Source: QWHO01 sp039809865 | Lineage (GTDB): Bacteria > Vulcanimicrobiota > Xenobia > Xenobiales > QWHO01 | Reading direction: 5' to 3' | Length of the DNA stretch: 64,000 nucleotides | Assembly (NCBI GenBank): GCA_039809865.1 | Contig: JBDHVW010000027.1 | Span: 26,558-90,557 of the forward strand | Part shown: positions 1-7,331 of the stretch, in pieces | How the letters are laid out: each line of letters starts with the position of its first letter | Position numbering within the stretch: the stretch's first letter is position 1 | Translations under genes and position numbers: made by a program | Notes under the pieces: generated by a model | The model's database searches: none | The model's input: the letters and a program-made list of their open reading frames with translations, nothing else | Told to the model about the DNA's origin: nothing

Positions 1-198
1 GGCATCGCCAAACACGGCGCCCATGCCCTCGAGCAGCTCGGGATCGTGGTAGCCTTCTTCCAGCAGGGTTTTGAGGACGGTCAGCTTGTAGCCGATCTCG
101 CCGTAGCGCAGCACGTCCTCCTCGCGCATGTATCGCACCACACGCGCGCGAAGCTCGTAGAGCTGCTCTTCCTCTTCGTCGCTAAGACTTGGGTACAT
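1..198 (-). CDS. Hypothetical protein, cut by the left window edge
   Basis: An open minus-strand frame begins with ATG at 198 and stays open to base 1, giving 66 visible residues (it begins MYPSLSDEEEEQL). It overlaps the last 17 bases of the yggX gene in another frame, so it is probably translated in the same operon. The visible part is charged and mostly helical, rich in Glu, Leu and Arg, with no signal peptide or membrane segment. I do not recognise the family. The C-terminus lies outside the window, so length and function cannot be judged. Confidence 0.6.
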   Translation of the reverse strand, partial: MYPSLSDEEEEQLYELRARVVRYMREEDVLRYGEIGYKLTVLKTLLEEGYHDPELLEGMGAVFGDA

Positions 199-448
199 AG
201 CCCTCGGGGGGCTTGGCCGTGTCCTTGAACAAAAATGCCTCGATCTGGTTGAAAAAGATCTCGTTGGTGGCGTCGTCCATCATATCCAGACGGTTCTCGT
301 TGATCACCATCAGGAAGTAGTCCTCGAACTGCTTCCAGGCCTGGGACGAGACGTTCTCGTAGACTCTCTGGCCGAGCTCGCCCGGGATGGGGGGGGAGTC
401 GAGCCCGGGAAGCTCCTGTTTTAGCTTAACGCATTGCACCATCCGCAT
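182..448 (-). CDS. yggX: YggX family Fe(2+)-trafficking / oxidative damage protection protein
   Basis: The 88-residue product matches the YggX family (about 90 residues) along its length: an N-terminal cysteine in VQCVKL, the block PGELGQRVY, a conserved Trp, INENRLDMM, and the C-terminal EGYVP. In enterobacteria YggX protects Fe-S clusters from oxidation and may handle labile iron in the cytoplasm. The ATG at 448 has AGGAGG about 10 bases upstream and lies inside the end of the yqeG-like gene (23-base overlap), so the two are likely co-translated. The family is best known from Proteobacteria; its presence here may reflect transfer or simply a wider distribution than I know. Confidence 0.88.
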   Translation of the reverse strand: MRMVQCVKLKQELPGLDSPPIPGELGQRVYENVSSQAWKQFEDYFLMVINENRLDMMDDATNEIFFNQIEAFLFKDTAKPPEGYVPKS

Positions 449-983
449 CGGCGGCGTACCTCCTGATTCCGAGTTGAGTCAAAGCCAGATTCTGACGGCG
501 CCGCTTGCCCAGCAACCGGGTCGTCCAGTGGTCGGGGCCGAGCGGGTCCACCAACACGGTGAACATGCCCAGCCGGTTGCCACCCAGGATATCGGTGAAG
601 AGCTGGTCCCCGACCATGGCCGTGTTCTCGGCCTGGGACCCCATGCGGGCCATGGCCCACCGAAAGGCCTTCGGGCCGGGCTTTCGATCCCAGAAGTGGG
701 CCCCGTAGACATGCGGTACCTCCAGCAGATCGCCCAGATGGCGCAGTCGCTTCAGGCGTCGCGGACCGAGGATCACGTTGGAGATGAGGCTGACCCCCTG
801 GACGTGCCCCTCGGCGCGTCCCCGGGCCAGGTGCTCGCGCACCCCCGGATACAGGCGCCAGTCATCCTGGAGCGCCAGGGTATTGTCTACGTCCAGGCAG
901 TAATGCCTGATTCCCCGCGCCGCCAGCGCTCCGAAGTCGAGCTGACAGAGGCCGGACACCCACAATGACGGCCGAAGCGACAT
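426..983 (-). CDS. yqeG: YqeG family HAD IIIA-type phosphatase
   Basis: The 185-residue protein carries the HAD motifs in order: motif I DVDNTL near residue 31 (the two catalytic Asp), an SN pair as motif II, the Lys of DRKPGPKAF, and motif IV VGDQLFTDILGGNR, which is characteristic of YqeG. Members are small cytosolic phosphatases; the Bacillus protein is linked to ribosome-assembly GTPase genes, but the substrate is not established. The start at 983 has GGAAGG upstream. The gene leads a minus-strand set with yggX and the truncated ORF at the window edge. Family call is firm, substrate unknown. Confidence 0.88.
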   Translation of the reverse strand: MSLRPSLWVSGLCQLDFGALAARGIRHYCLDVDNTLALQDDWRLYPGVREHLARGRAEGHVQGVSLISNVILGPRRLKRLRHLGDLLEVPHVYGAHFWDRKPGPKAFRWAMARMGSQAENTAMVGDQLFTDILGGNRLGMFTVLVDPLGPDHWTTRLLGKRRRQNLALTQLGIRRYAADADGAMR

Positions 984-1024
984 TCAAAGCGCCTTCCCCC
1001 CCGAGCCAAAGGCTCCTTCATGCA

Positions 1025-1080
1025 AGTAGGGAGTAGCCTTTCGGCCACTCCCTACTCCCGACTCCCTACTCCCTACTCGG
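1025..1080. repeat. Heptamer tandem repeat with hairpin, after a stop codon
   Basis: On the + strand ACTCCCT units repeat with period 7 at 1047, 1054 (ACTCCCG), 1061 and 1068. They abut the stop codon of the Gly/Gln-rich gene. The outermost units pair with 1025-1038 to form a 14-bp stem (one mismatch) with loop TTTC. There is no U-run, so it is not a classical terminator, although it could end or stabilise the minus-strand transcript. Similar heptamer tracts of other sequence lie at 6547 and 43242. Confidence 0.75.
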
Positions 1081-2277
1081 CTAGATGCCCATTCCCGCGA
1101 ACTGCTGGTTCGGCACGCCGCCCAGTCCGTTCTGCTGCGGCCCACCCAGGCCCGGGATGCCCTGAGCGCCCTGCTGACCCTGCTGCTGGCCGGGCTGCGC
1201 GATGCCCAACTCCTGCTGCACCATCTGCTCGATCTCGGGGCGAATCTTGGCATTGCTCATCTTGGCCTGCAGGTAGTCCTGCATCAGCTTGGCCTTGGCT
1301 CCACCGGGAACCTGGCCCTGTCCGGGCGCGCCGGGCTGACCGGGACGAGCGCCGCCGAAAGGTCCGCCCGCCATCGGGTTCATCCCGTTGGCGCCACCCA
1401 GACCCGGAACGCCCTGGGCGCCCTGAGCCGGGTTGCCGAGGCCGGCGCCGGGAGCGCCGCCCTGCAGCGGGTTCTGGCCCGGGTTGCCGAGGCTGGCGGC
1501 CATTCCGCCCATCTTCTCGGCCTTCACGGCCATCAAGTCCTGCGAAAGCGTATCGTTGATGTCGCCCTGGCCCTGACCCTGGCCGGGACCGCCCGCCTGC
1601 TGGCCACCACCGGCACCGCCGGCCTGCTGGCCGCCACCGGGACCACCGGCCTGCTGTCCGCCGCCGGGGCCGCCACCCTGCTGGCCACCGCCGCACTGGC
1701 CGCCCTGACAACCGCCACCCTGCTGACCCTCGCCGGCGCCCTGCTGGCCCTGACCCGGTCGGTTGCCCATGCCCTCGAGCAGCTTCTTCATGTCGTTGAT
1801 CTCGTTGCGCATCCCGTCAATCTGCTGGTTGCGGTCGCCCTCGCCGGCACCCGGAGTCTGACCGCGATCGCGGCCCTGACCGCGGTCCTCGCCCGCTCCC
1901 TGGCCCTCGCCCGGTCCCCGACCCTCGCCAGGCCCACGGCCCTCGCCCGGGCCCCGGCCTTCGCCCGGCCCGGTGGTGCCGCAGCGGCTGTCGCCATTGC
2001 CGGCGCCCGGCGTCTGACCGGCCTGGCCCCGGTCGTCACCGTTGCGGGCGCAGTGTGAAAGACTTACATTGTCGCGCTCGTTGATCCTGGCCGGAGCGTC
2101 GGCTTCGCGACCCTTGCCCGGAGCCTGCGGAGTGGTGCTCCCCGTCGTGCCCGTCGCCTCGCGGCCCCGATTGGGCGTGGACGTGCTGTTGGTGCTGGGG
2201 GTGGACGCCGGGGGCCGGCTCGCGTTCTGAGTCTGGCTCTGCTGGGGGCGGGAAGTGACGTTGGAAGTCTGGCTCAT
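1081..2277 (-). CDS. Gly/Gln/Pro-rich repeat protein, function unknown
   Basis: A 398-residue low-complexity protein. A Ser/Thr/Gln-rich start is followed by imperfect GPGEGR hexapeptide repeats (18-bp DNA period, about 1880-1980), a short helical stretch, GGGQQAGGP nonapeptide repeats (27-bp period, about 1575-1690) containing two Cys, and a Gly/Pro/Asn-rich tail with one helical segment. There is no signal peptide or membrane segment. I chose the ATG at 2277 because GGAGG lies 11 bases upstream; an in-frame ATG at 2328 has no such site. A terminator isolates it from the ribosomal operon upstream. A second Gly-rich gene at 26989 shares a promoter-region motif. No function can be assigned. 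Confidence 0.7.
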   Translation of the reverse strand: MSQTSNVTSRPQQSQTQNASRPPASTPSTNSTSTPNRGREATGTTGSTTPQAPGKGREADAPARINERDNVSLSHCARNGDDRGQAGQTPGAGNGDSRCGTTGPGEGRGPGEGRGPGEGRGPGEGQGAGEDRGQGRDRGQTPGAGEGDRNQQIDGMRNEINDMKKLLEGMGNRPGQGQQGAGEGQQGGGCQGGQCGGGQQGGGPGGGQQAGGPGGGQQAGGAGGGQQAGGPGQGQGQGDINDTLSQDLMAVKAEKMGGMAASLGNPGQNPLQGGAPGAGLGNPAQGAQGVPGLGGANGMNPMAGGPFGGARPGQPGAPGQGQVPGGAKAKLMQDYLQAKMSNAKIRPEIEQMVQQELGIAQPGQQQGQQGAQGIPGLGGPQQNGLGGVPNQQFAGMGI

Positions 2278-2337
2278 CTTGTCGCTATCCTCCGTGCGGT
2301 GTGGGGTGTCTTGTCCCGAGGATAGCATCCGGGGAGT

Positions 2338-2398
2338 CGGGCTCGACCCGGTTCGATGTTACACCGTTGTAACCGATGTTAATGTCAGGTAAACGTTT
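2338..2398 (-). promoter_or_regulatory. Upstream region with GTTAC/GTAAC dyad and TGTAACATCG motif
   Basis: Reading the minus strand, GTTAC-N6-GTAAC forms a dyad, and TGTAACATCG (2363 to 2354) lies 77 bases before the ATG at 2277. The same ten bases in the same orientation occur 84 bases before the start of the other Gly-rich gene (26896-26905). An AT-rich stretch with further TTAAC/TTTAC words surrounds it. This looks like an operator or alternative sigma-factor site; I see no convincing -10/-35 pair. Confidence 0.4.
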
Positions 2399-2463
2399 CT
2401 AAAGGATTTGCCTGGCACTCTTCTTATCCCCCGAAAAGGTCCTGAAGTCTAGGGGGTTGCGGG

Positions 2464-2495
2464 AAAAAAAATAGCCCCCCGGTCATCCGGGGGGC
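2464..2495 (-). terminator. Rho-independent terminator of infC-rpmI-rplT
   Basis: On the minus strand a 9-bp G+C stem (bases 2474-2482 with 2487-2495, loop ATGA) is followed by an uninterrupted U-run (2470 to 2464). It sits just after the rplT stop and separates that operon from the Gly/Gln-rich gene. Confidence 0.92.
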
Positions 2496-2512
2496 CATCT
2501 TTCTCGGCTCGC

Positions 2513-2884
2513 CTAAGCTTTGACGGCGCTCTCGAGACCTTTGCGGGCGGTTTCCGCGAAGCGGGCGAAGGCCTGCTGATCCTGCACGGCCAGATCGGCC
2601 AGGACCTTGCGGTTCACCGTCACGCCGGCCTGCTTGAGGCCGTTCATGAGCCGGCTGTAGGACAGACCGTTGGAGCGGGCAGCCGCGTTGATGCGGGCGA
2701 TCCACAGCTTGCGGAAGTCGCGCTTCTTGGCGCGCCGATCACGATAGGCATAGGAAAGGGCATGCAGGATGGCTTCCTGGGCGCAAGACACCCGACGGCT
2801 GCGGGCTCCGCGCATTCCCTTGACGGCCTTCATCAGGGTACGACGCTTCTTGAGCGAGTTTACGCCACGTTTGACTCTGGGCAT
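2513..2884 (-). CDS. rplT: 50S ribosomal protein L20 (bL20)
   Basis: The 123-residue basic protein begins MPRVKRGV and carries the bL20 signatures GARSRRVSCAQEAILHA, YRDRRAKKRDFRKLWIARINAA and NGLSYSRLMNGLK; length is normal for the family (115-125). L20 binds 23S rRNA early in 50S assembly. It is the last gene of infC-rpmI-rplT and is followed directly by a strong terminator. In Bacillus and Escherichia L20 represses this operon by binding mRNA; the structured leader upstream of infC fits such control, although binding is not shown here. Confidence 0.98.
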   Translation of the reverse strand: MPRVKRGVNSLKKRRTLMKAVKGMRGARSRRVSCAQEAILHALSYAYRDRRAKKRDFRKLWIARINAAARSNGLSYSRLMNGLKQAGVTVNRKVLADLAVQDQQAFARFAETARKGLESAVKA

Positions 2885-2909
2885 TGTTCTTTACTCCTGT
2901 TCTGGAAAG

Positions 2910-3116
2910 CTAGAAGGCGTAAGGGACCTGGACCTTCAGACGTTTGGTATCCGAAGGGCTGGCCAGGGTGGTCTTGCGGAACTTACGGGTCCGCTTGGGG
3001 GACTTCTTCTCGCGGATGTGGTGGCAGCCGGAGAATTCGCGCATGCGCTTGATTTTGCCGCTGCCGGTGACGCGAATGCGTTTGGCTACCGACTTGCGGG
3101 TACGGATTTTAGGCAT
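2910..3116 (-). CDS. rpmI: 50S ribosomal protein L35 (bL35)
   Basis: The 68-residue, very basic protein begins MPKIRTRKSVAKR and contains the family blocks RVTGSGKIKR and HHIREKKSPKRTRK. Size and composition are those of bL35 (about 65 residues). It lies between infC and rplT on the same strand with gaps of 25-50 bases, the usual order. It is an accessory protein of the large ribosomal subunit. An AGGAGT-like ribosome-binding site precedes the ATG. Confidence 0.97.
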   Translation of the reverse strand: MPKIRTRKSVAKRIRVTGSGKIKRMREFSGCHHIREKKSPKRTRKFRKTTLASPSDTKRLKVQVPYAF

Positions 3117-3166
3117 AGCAACTCCTTTTCCAAGATCGGGACTACAACGCGGACGGGGGGAGGGTC

Positions 3167-3682
3167 TTAGCTTTCCGTCTTGGGAGCCAGGATCATCGTC
3201 ATGTTGCGGCCTTCCAGGGTGGGCCTCTTCTCGATCACAGCAAGCTCGACCGAGTCGTTGAACACCTTCTCCAGAAGCTTCAGCGCGATGTGGGCGTGAA
3301 CCACCTCGCGACCGCGGAACATCATCGTCACCTTGACCTTGTCGCCCTCTTCCAAGAGGCGCTGCACCATCTTGCTCTTCACCATGTAGTCGTGCTCGTC
3401 GATCTTGGGACGCAGCTTGACTTCACGAAGCTCGGTACTTTTGCGCTTGGCCTTGGACTCGCGCCCCTTTTTGGCGTTCTCGTACTTCCAGCGACCGTAG
3501 TCAAGGAAGCGACAAACAGGGGGACTCGAGTGGGGAGACACCTCCACCAGGTCAAGTTCCTTCTCCCTGGCGATTTTCATGGCATCGCGAGGATTCATGA
3601 TCCCGAGCTGGTTACCCGCCTCATCGATGAGGCGCACCTCTCGGGCGCGGATCTGCTCGTTAACCCTCAGTTCTTTGGTAAT
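3167..3682 (-). CDS. infC: Translation initiation factor IF-3, probable AUU start
   Basis: The product has the IF-3 N-domain (RVNEQIRAREVRLI, AMKIAREKELDLVEV, CRFLDYGRWKYE) and C-domain (KLRPKIDEHDY, VTMMFRGREVVHA). IF-3 binds the 30S subunit and proofreads start-codon choice. I place the start at ATT (3682-3680), before ACC AAA GAA, because AGAGGTG lies 5-7 bases upstream and the resulting 171 residues match the family; frames further upstream would run through the attenuator hairpin. A rare AUU start is typical of infC and underlies autoregulation by IF-3 in E. coli. It is the first gene of the infC-rpmI-rplT operon. Confidence 0.95.
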   Translation of the reverse strand: MTKELRVNEQIRAREVRLIDEAGNQLGIMNPRDAMKIAREKELDLVEVSPHSSPPVCRFLDYGRWKYENAKKGRESKAKRKSTELREVKLRPKIDEHDYMVKSKMVQRLLEEGDKVKVTMMFRGREVVHAHIALKLLEKVFNDSVELAVIEKRPTLEGRNMTMILAPKTES

Positions 3683-3902
3683 ACGATCACCTCTGCCCTT
3701 TGTTAGTAAATAAAAAGCGAGCGGGCATAGAAGTCCCACTCGCATACAAGTCCAAACAAATCAAGCCAGGCTTGATTTCTACGGGCCTGCAACCTCTGTC
3801 GCTAGACTTACTGCTACGCGCGCAGACTGGCTGCGCGCCTTCGCTGGCTTGCTTCAGGGTGAGAAGAGCGGGTCGTTCTTCTACTTGGCTGGCCAAAAAT
3901 TC
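3683..3902 (-). promoter_or_regulatory. Structured leader of the infC operon with attenuator
   Basis: About 220 bases separate the predicted transcription start from the infC start codon. The minus-strand RNA can form: AGAAGA/TCTTCT; an 8-bp stem GCGCGCAG/CTGCGCGC (3818-3838); AAATCAAG/CTTGATTT with short loop; and finally a terminator hairpin (3717-3743). An upstream CCCGCTC (3872 to 3866) can pair with GAGTGGG, the 5' arm of that terminator, so terminator and antiterminator appear mutually exclusive. This resembles the L20-controlled leader of the same operon in Bacillus. An overlapping frame (3687-3962) reads through these hairpins and is not considered a gene. Nothing else is seen between infC and the M16 gene at 4027. 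Confidence 0.7.
3711..3743 (-). terminator. Attenuator terminator upstream of infC
   Basis: In the minus-strand RNA, GCGAGUGGG (3743 to 3735) pairs with CCCGCUCGC (3725 to 3717), 9 bp with one G-U, loop of 9 bases, followed by UUUUUAUUU. It lies between the operon promoter and the infC start, so it must act as a conditional terminator. Confidence 0.8.
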
Positions 3903-3908
3903 GTTCAG

Positions 3909-3937
3909 AGTATAACGTACCGCCTCAGGTACGTCAA
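3909..3937 (-). promoter_or_regulatory. Sigma-70-type promoter of infC-rpmI-rplT
   Basis: On the minus strand -35 TTGACG (3937 to 3932) and -10 TATACT (3914 to 3909) are separated by exactly 17 bases. Transcription would start near 3902. Confidence 0.85.
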
Positions 3938-4026
3938 CGCCGTTGTACGAGAGGCCCGCCACGCAACAAAACGCAAGCGCAGCGCGCAGGGAGCCGGAGG
4001 CGACCTTAGCGAACGGTTTTTCTTGA

Positions 4027-5289
4027 GTGAATCACGAGGTCCCCTTCTCTACCCTCGCTTCGGACGTGGCCCGAACGGTGCTTCCGAACGGGGTTCGGGT
4101 GCTGGTCAAAGAGGTCTACCCCACCCGGGTGGTGAGCGTAGGCCTGTGGGCCGGCGTGGGCTCGGTGGACGATCCCGAGGAGCAACTCGGCATCAGCCAC
4201 TTTGTCGAGCACCTGCTCTTCAAGTCCAGCGGCGACAGGGGGGAGGGCGCGCTGGCCCGTTCGCTGCACGAGCTGGGTGGCTACCTCAACGGCTTCACCA
4301 CTCACGAGTGCACTTGCTACTGGGCCGTTTTGCCCAGCCGCCATTTCCAGGCCGGCCTGAGCCAGCTGGCCGGTGCCATTCAGAGCCCGCAGTTCCTGGA
4401 AGCCGAGTGCCGAAGGGAAGAAGAGGTGATCCGGCAAGAGCTCCGGATGTACCAGGACCGTCCGGATGCTTTCTGTTTCGAGCGGCTGTTGGCCCTGGCC
4501 TATCCCGACCATCCCTACGGGCGCCCGGTGCTTGGTCGCGAGGATACTTTGTTGACCCTCGATTCTGGCCGTTTGGAGCAACACTTTCGGCGCTTCTATG
4601 GCGCCGGGAACATGGCCGTGGTGGTCGTGGGCGAGGTCGATTCGGCGCTCGTCTTCGAGGCGGTCGAGGAGGTGATGGGTAGCTGGCGCCATGGACCGCG
4701 CGTGCAGCGAGCCCAGAAGCAGGGCTCCTTCGGGCGCGGTCACCAGAAGGAAGATCATTCGGGGGCCATTACCACCGGGCACCTCCAGGTCGGCTTCGCC
4801 ATTCCCGAGCTGGCCCATCCCGATGTCTACGCCTGCGATCTGCTGGCCTCGATGCTGGGCCGCGGTCGCTCGTCCCGTCTAAACAAAGAGCTGCGCGATC
4901 GCCAGGGCCTGGTGAGCCAGATCAAGACGGGCACGATGATCGAGCGCGATCCCGGGCTGCTGGTCGTGGAGGCGGTCCTGCCCGCGGAAGGATTCGAGGC
5001 CGTCGAGGAAGCGCTGTGGAACGAGCTCGAGCGGCTTTCCGCCGAGGGCGTCCCCGAGCGCGAGCTGCAGCGGGCCAAGAACCAGGCCGAGTCGAGCTAC
5101 GTGATGGCGCAGGAGACCGTGGAAGGGCAGGGGCGCAAGCTCGGCTACTACGAGATGACCGGGGATTACCGATTGGCGGAGCAGTACGTGATGCGTCTCA
5201 CGCGGGTGTCCGGGGATCAGGTTCAAGAGGCCGCCCGCCGCTATCTCAACCGGGAGAACGCGAGCCTGGTTCGCTACCGACCGGCGTGA
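4027..5289 (+). CDS. M16 family zinc metallopeptidase, catalytic subunit
   Basis: The 420-residue protein has the inverted zinc motif HFVEH (His58, Glu61, His62) and the third ligand Glu138, 75 residues further on, as in HxxEH-X(74-76)-E of M16 peptidases. Length is that of one M16B clamp half. The C-terminal block reads LRDRQGLVSQI: the Arg is present but the Tyr that normally follows in this substrate-binding loop is replaced. The start is GTG at 4027 (reading NHEVPF), with no strong ribosome-binding site. The next gene overlaps by four bases and encodes a complementary non-catalytic half, so the two probably form a heterodimeric peptidase. No signal peptide is visible, so a cytosolic location is likely. 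Confidence 0.9.
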   Translation: MNHEVPFSTLASDVARTVLPNGVRVLVKEVYPTRVVSVGLWAGVGSVDDPEEQLGISHFVEHLLFKSSGDRGEGALARSLHELGGYLNGFTTHECTCYWAVLPSRHFQAGLSQLAGAIQSPQFLEAECRREEEVIRQELRMYQDRPDAFCFERLLALAYPDHPYGRPVLGREDTLLTLDSGRLEQHFRRFYGAGNMAVVVVGEVDSALVFEAVEEVMGSWRHGPRVQRAQKQGSFGRGHQKEDHSGAITTGHLQVGFAIPELAHPDVYACDLLASMLGRGRSSRLNKELRDRQGLVSQIKTGTMIERDPGLLVVEAVLPAEGFEAVEEALWNELERLSAEGVPERELQRAKNQAESSYVMAQETVEGQGRKLGYYEMTGDYRLAEQYVMRLTRVSGDQVQEAARRYLNRENASLVRYRPA

Positions 5290-6545
5290 GACCGCGCCAG
5301 CGCCCTTCGCCGCCGCCTCTTTGCTTCATCGGGCCGGGCGGACTCAAGCTCATCCTGCGCGAGGACCACGCTTCGCCCGTCACTGCGGTCACTGCCAGCT
5401 TTCTGGGGGGCTCGCGCTTCGAATCGCCGGGCCGGGCCGGGCTCTCTTACTTCACGCAGCGCCTGGCGGCCCGCGGCACCGAGTTGCGAAGCTCCGAGCA
5501 GGTGGCCGAGGACTTCGAGTTCATCGGCGCCGCTTTCTCTCCGTTCGCCGCCAAGGATCTCTTCGGGGCCAGCCTTACGGTGCTGAGTCGCCATTTCGAG
5601 CCGGGTCTGCGCTCGCTGGCCGAATGCCTGCGGGCGCCTTCCTTCGAGGAGTCGGAAATCGAGCGCGAGCGCAAGATCCTCTTGTTGGAGCTGGCGCGGC
5701 GTCCCGAGGACACGCTCTCCTGGGCCAACGAGCTGAGTGAGGCGGTGCTCTACCGTCGCCACCCGTACCGTTTTCCCGTGCGCGGGCTCAAGACCGCGGT
5801 GGAGAAATGGGATCGCGCCGACCTGCGCGCCTGGCATCGCCGCACCTTTACTCCGGATCGCCTGGTGATCTCGGTCGTGGGCGACCAGAATCCCGAGCGC
5901 GTGCGCGACCTGGTCGAGCAGGCTTTCAGCGGCATGGAGCCGTCGGGCTGGAGCCCCGTGAGCGGCGTGCTGGAAGCCCCCCCGGTGCGCAAACGCGTGC
6001 GCACCGAGCGGCGCGAGAAGCGCCAGGCGGCCGTCGTCTTGAGCTTTCTGGCCCCGCGTTTCGGCACTGAGGAGTCGGATGCGTTCGAGGTCATGCACCA
6101 CCTGCTGGCCGGGATGGGGTCGCGCCTGTTCTCGGAGCTGCGCGACCGGCAGGGGCTGGGCTACGTCGTGAACTGCAACGTGGACGCGCGCTTCGACTCG
6201 GGTTGCTTCAAGGTCTACGCGCTGGTGCCGTCCGAGCAGGCCAACCGTGCCCGCAAGGCGATGCTGGGCCAGCTCGAGCGCCTGCGTCACGAGCCCGTGA
6301 GCGCCGCCGAGCTGTTGCGCGCCAAGAAATACATGCTGGGCCTGTTCGAGATCTCTCAGCAACGCAAAGCTACCCAGGCCTTCCGGTTAGCCATGTGCGA
6401 GCTTCTGGGCGCGGGCTTCGCGGCCGTCGAGGACTACCCGCGCCGCATCCGCTCGGTCACGAGCGAGCGCGTCATGCAGGTGGCGCAGCGCTACCTGGAC
6501 ACGCAGAATTACTGCTGTGCCCAGGTGCTTGGGACGGGAGACTAG
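5286..6545 (+). CDS. M16 family peptidase-like protein, non-catalytic subunit
   Basis: The GTG at 5286 overlaps the upstream stop (GTGA), giving 419 residues in the M16 fold. At the position of HxxEH the sequence is YFTQR, so all zinc ligands are lost. The C-terminal Arg/Tyr loop is intact (LRDRQGLGYVV), whereas the upstream partner lacks that Tyr. The two halves therefore supply complementary active-site parts, as in known heterodimeric M16B enzymes (for example Sphingomonas). The physiological substrate is unknown. The gene ends in a heptamer repeat and faces sdhB convergently. Confidence 0.88.
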   Translation: MRPRQRPSPPPLCFIGPGGLKLILREDHASPVTAVTASFLGGSRFESPGRAGLSYFTQRLAARGTELRSSEQVAEDFEFIGAAFSPFAAKDLFGASLTVLSRHFEPGLRSLAECLRAPSFEESEIERERKILLLELARRPEDTLSWANELSEAVLYRRHPYRFPVRGLKTAVEKWDRADLRAWHRRTFTPDRLVISVVGDQNPERVRDLVEQAFSGMEPSGWSPVSGVLEAPPVRKRVRTERREKRQAAVVLSFLAPRFGTEESDAFEVMHHLLAGMGSRLFSELRDRQGLGYVVNCNVDARFDSGCFKVYALVPSEQANRARKAMLGQLERLRHEPVSAAELLRAKKYMLGLFEISQQRKATQAFRLAMCELLGAGFAAVEDYPRRIRSVTSERVMQVAQRYLDTQNYCCAQVLGTGD

Positions 6546-6582
6546 AGACGGTAGACGGTAGAGTTGCAGTCTACCGTCTGAT
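6546..6582. repeat. Heptamer repeat / hairpin between convergent genes
   Basis: Directly after the M16 stop, GACGGTA occurs twice in tandem (6547, 6554). A 10-bp perfect stem (6553-6562 with 6570-6579, loop GTTGCAG) fills most of the 37 bases before the sdhB stop. It may terminate both convergent transcripts, although it has no U-run. It belongs to the same class as the tracts at 1047 and 43242. Confidence 0.7.
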
Positions 6583-7331
6583 TCAGTGCTTGGTGAGCGC
6601 GGCCGCCATGTATTCGCGGCGCATGCGGGCGATGGTCTGGATGGAGATCGACTTGGGGCAGACCGCTTCGCACTCGGCGTGGTTGGAGCAGTCGCCGAAG
6701 TTCTCGGCGTCCATCTGGGCGACCATGTTCAGCACGCGGTTCTGGCGCTCGGCGTGGCCTTGCGGCAGCAGGGCGAGCTGGCTGATCTTGGCGCTGGTGA
6801 AGAGGCTGGCCGAGGCATTCGGGCAGGCGGCCACGCAGGCGCCGCAGCCGATGCAGGCGGCCGCATCCATGGCCTCCTCCGCGATGTCCTTGCCGATCGG
6901 GATGGCGTTGCCGTCGGGTGCCGAGCCCGCGTTGGCGGCGACGTAGCCCCCCGACTGGATGATCCGGTCGAAGGCCGACCGGTTCACCACCAGATCCTTG
7001 ATGATCGGGAAGCCTTCGGCGCGGAACGGCTCGATGGTGATGGTGTCGCCGCTCTTGTAGTGGCGCATGCGCAGCTCGCAAGTCGTGCAACCGCGACGCG
7101 GCCCGTGGGCGACCCCGTCGATCACCAGCCCGCACGTGCCGCAAATCCCCTCGCGGCAATCCGAATCGAACGCTACCGGGTCCTTGCCCTCTTTGATGAG
7201 CTGGTCGTTGAGTTGATCGAGCATCTCCAGGAACGAGATGTCCGGGGAGACGTTCTTCATCGTATACGAGACCAGCTGGCCCTGAGCGTCCTTGCTGGCC
7301 TGGCGCCAGATGCGCAGATTGATGACCATGC

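Noticed and set aside
387..968. 193-residue + strand frame over yqeG/yggX
   Set aside because: Antisense to two recognised genes and without own motif.
3687..3962. 91-residue minus-strand frame upstream of infC
   Set aside because: Starts upstream of the promoter and reads through the attenuator hairpins; better explained as leader.
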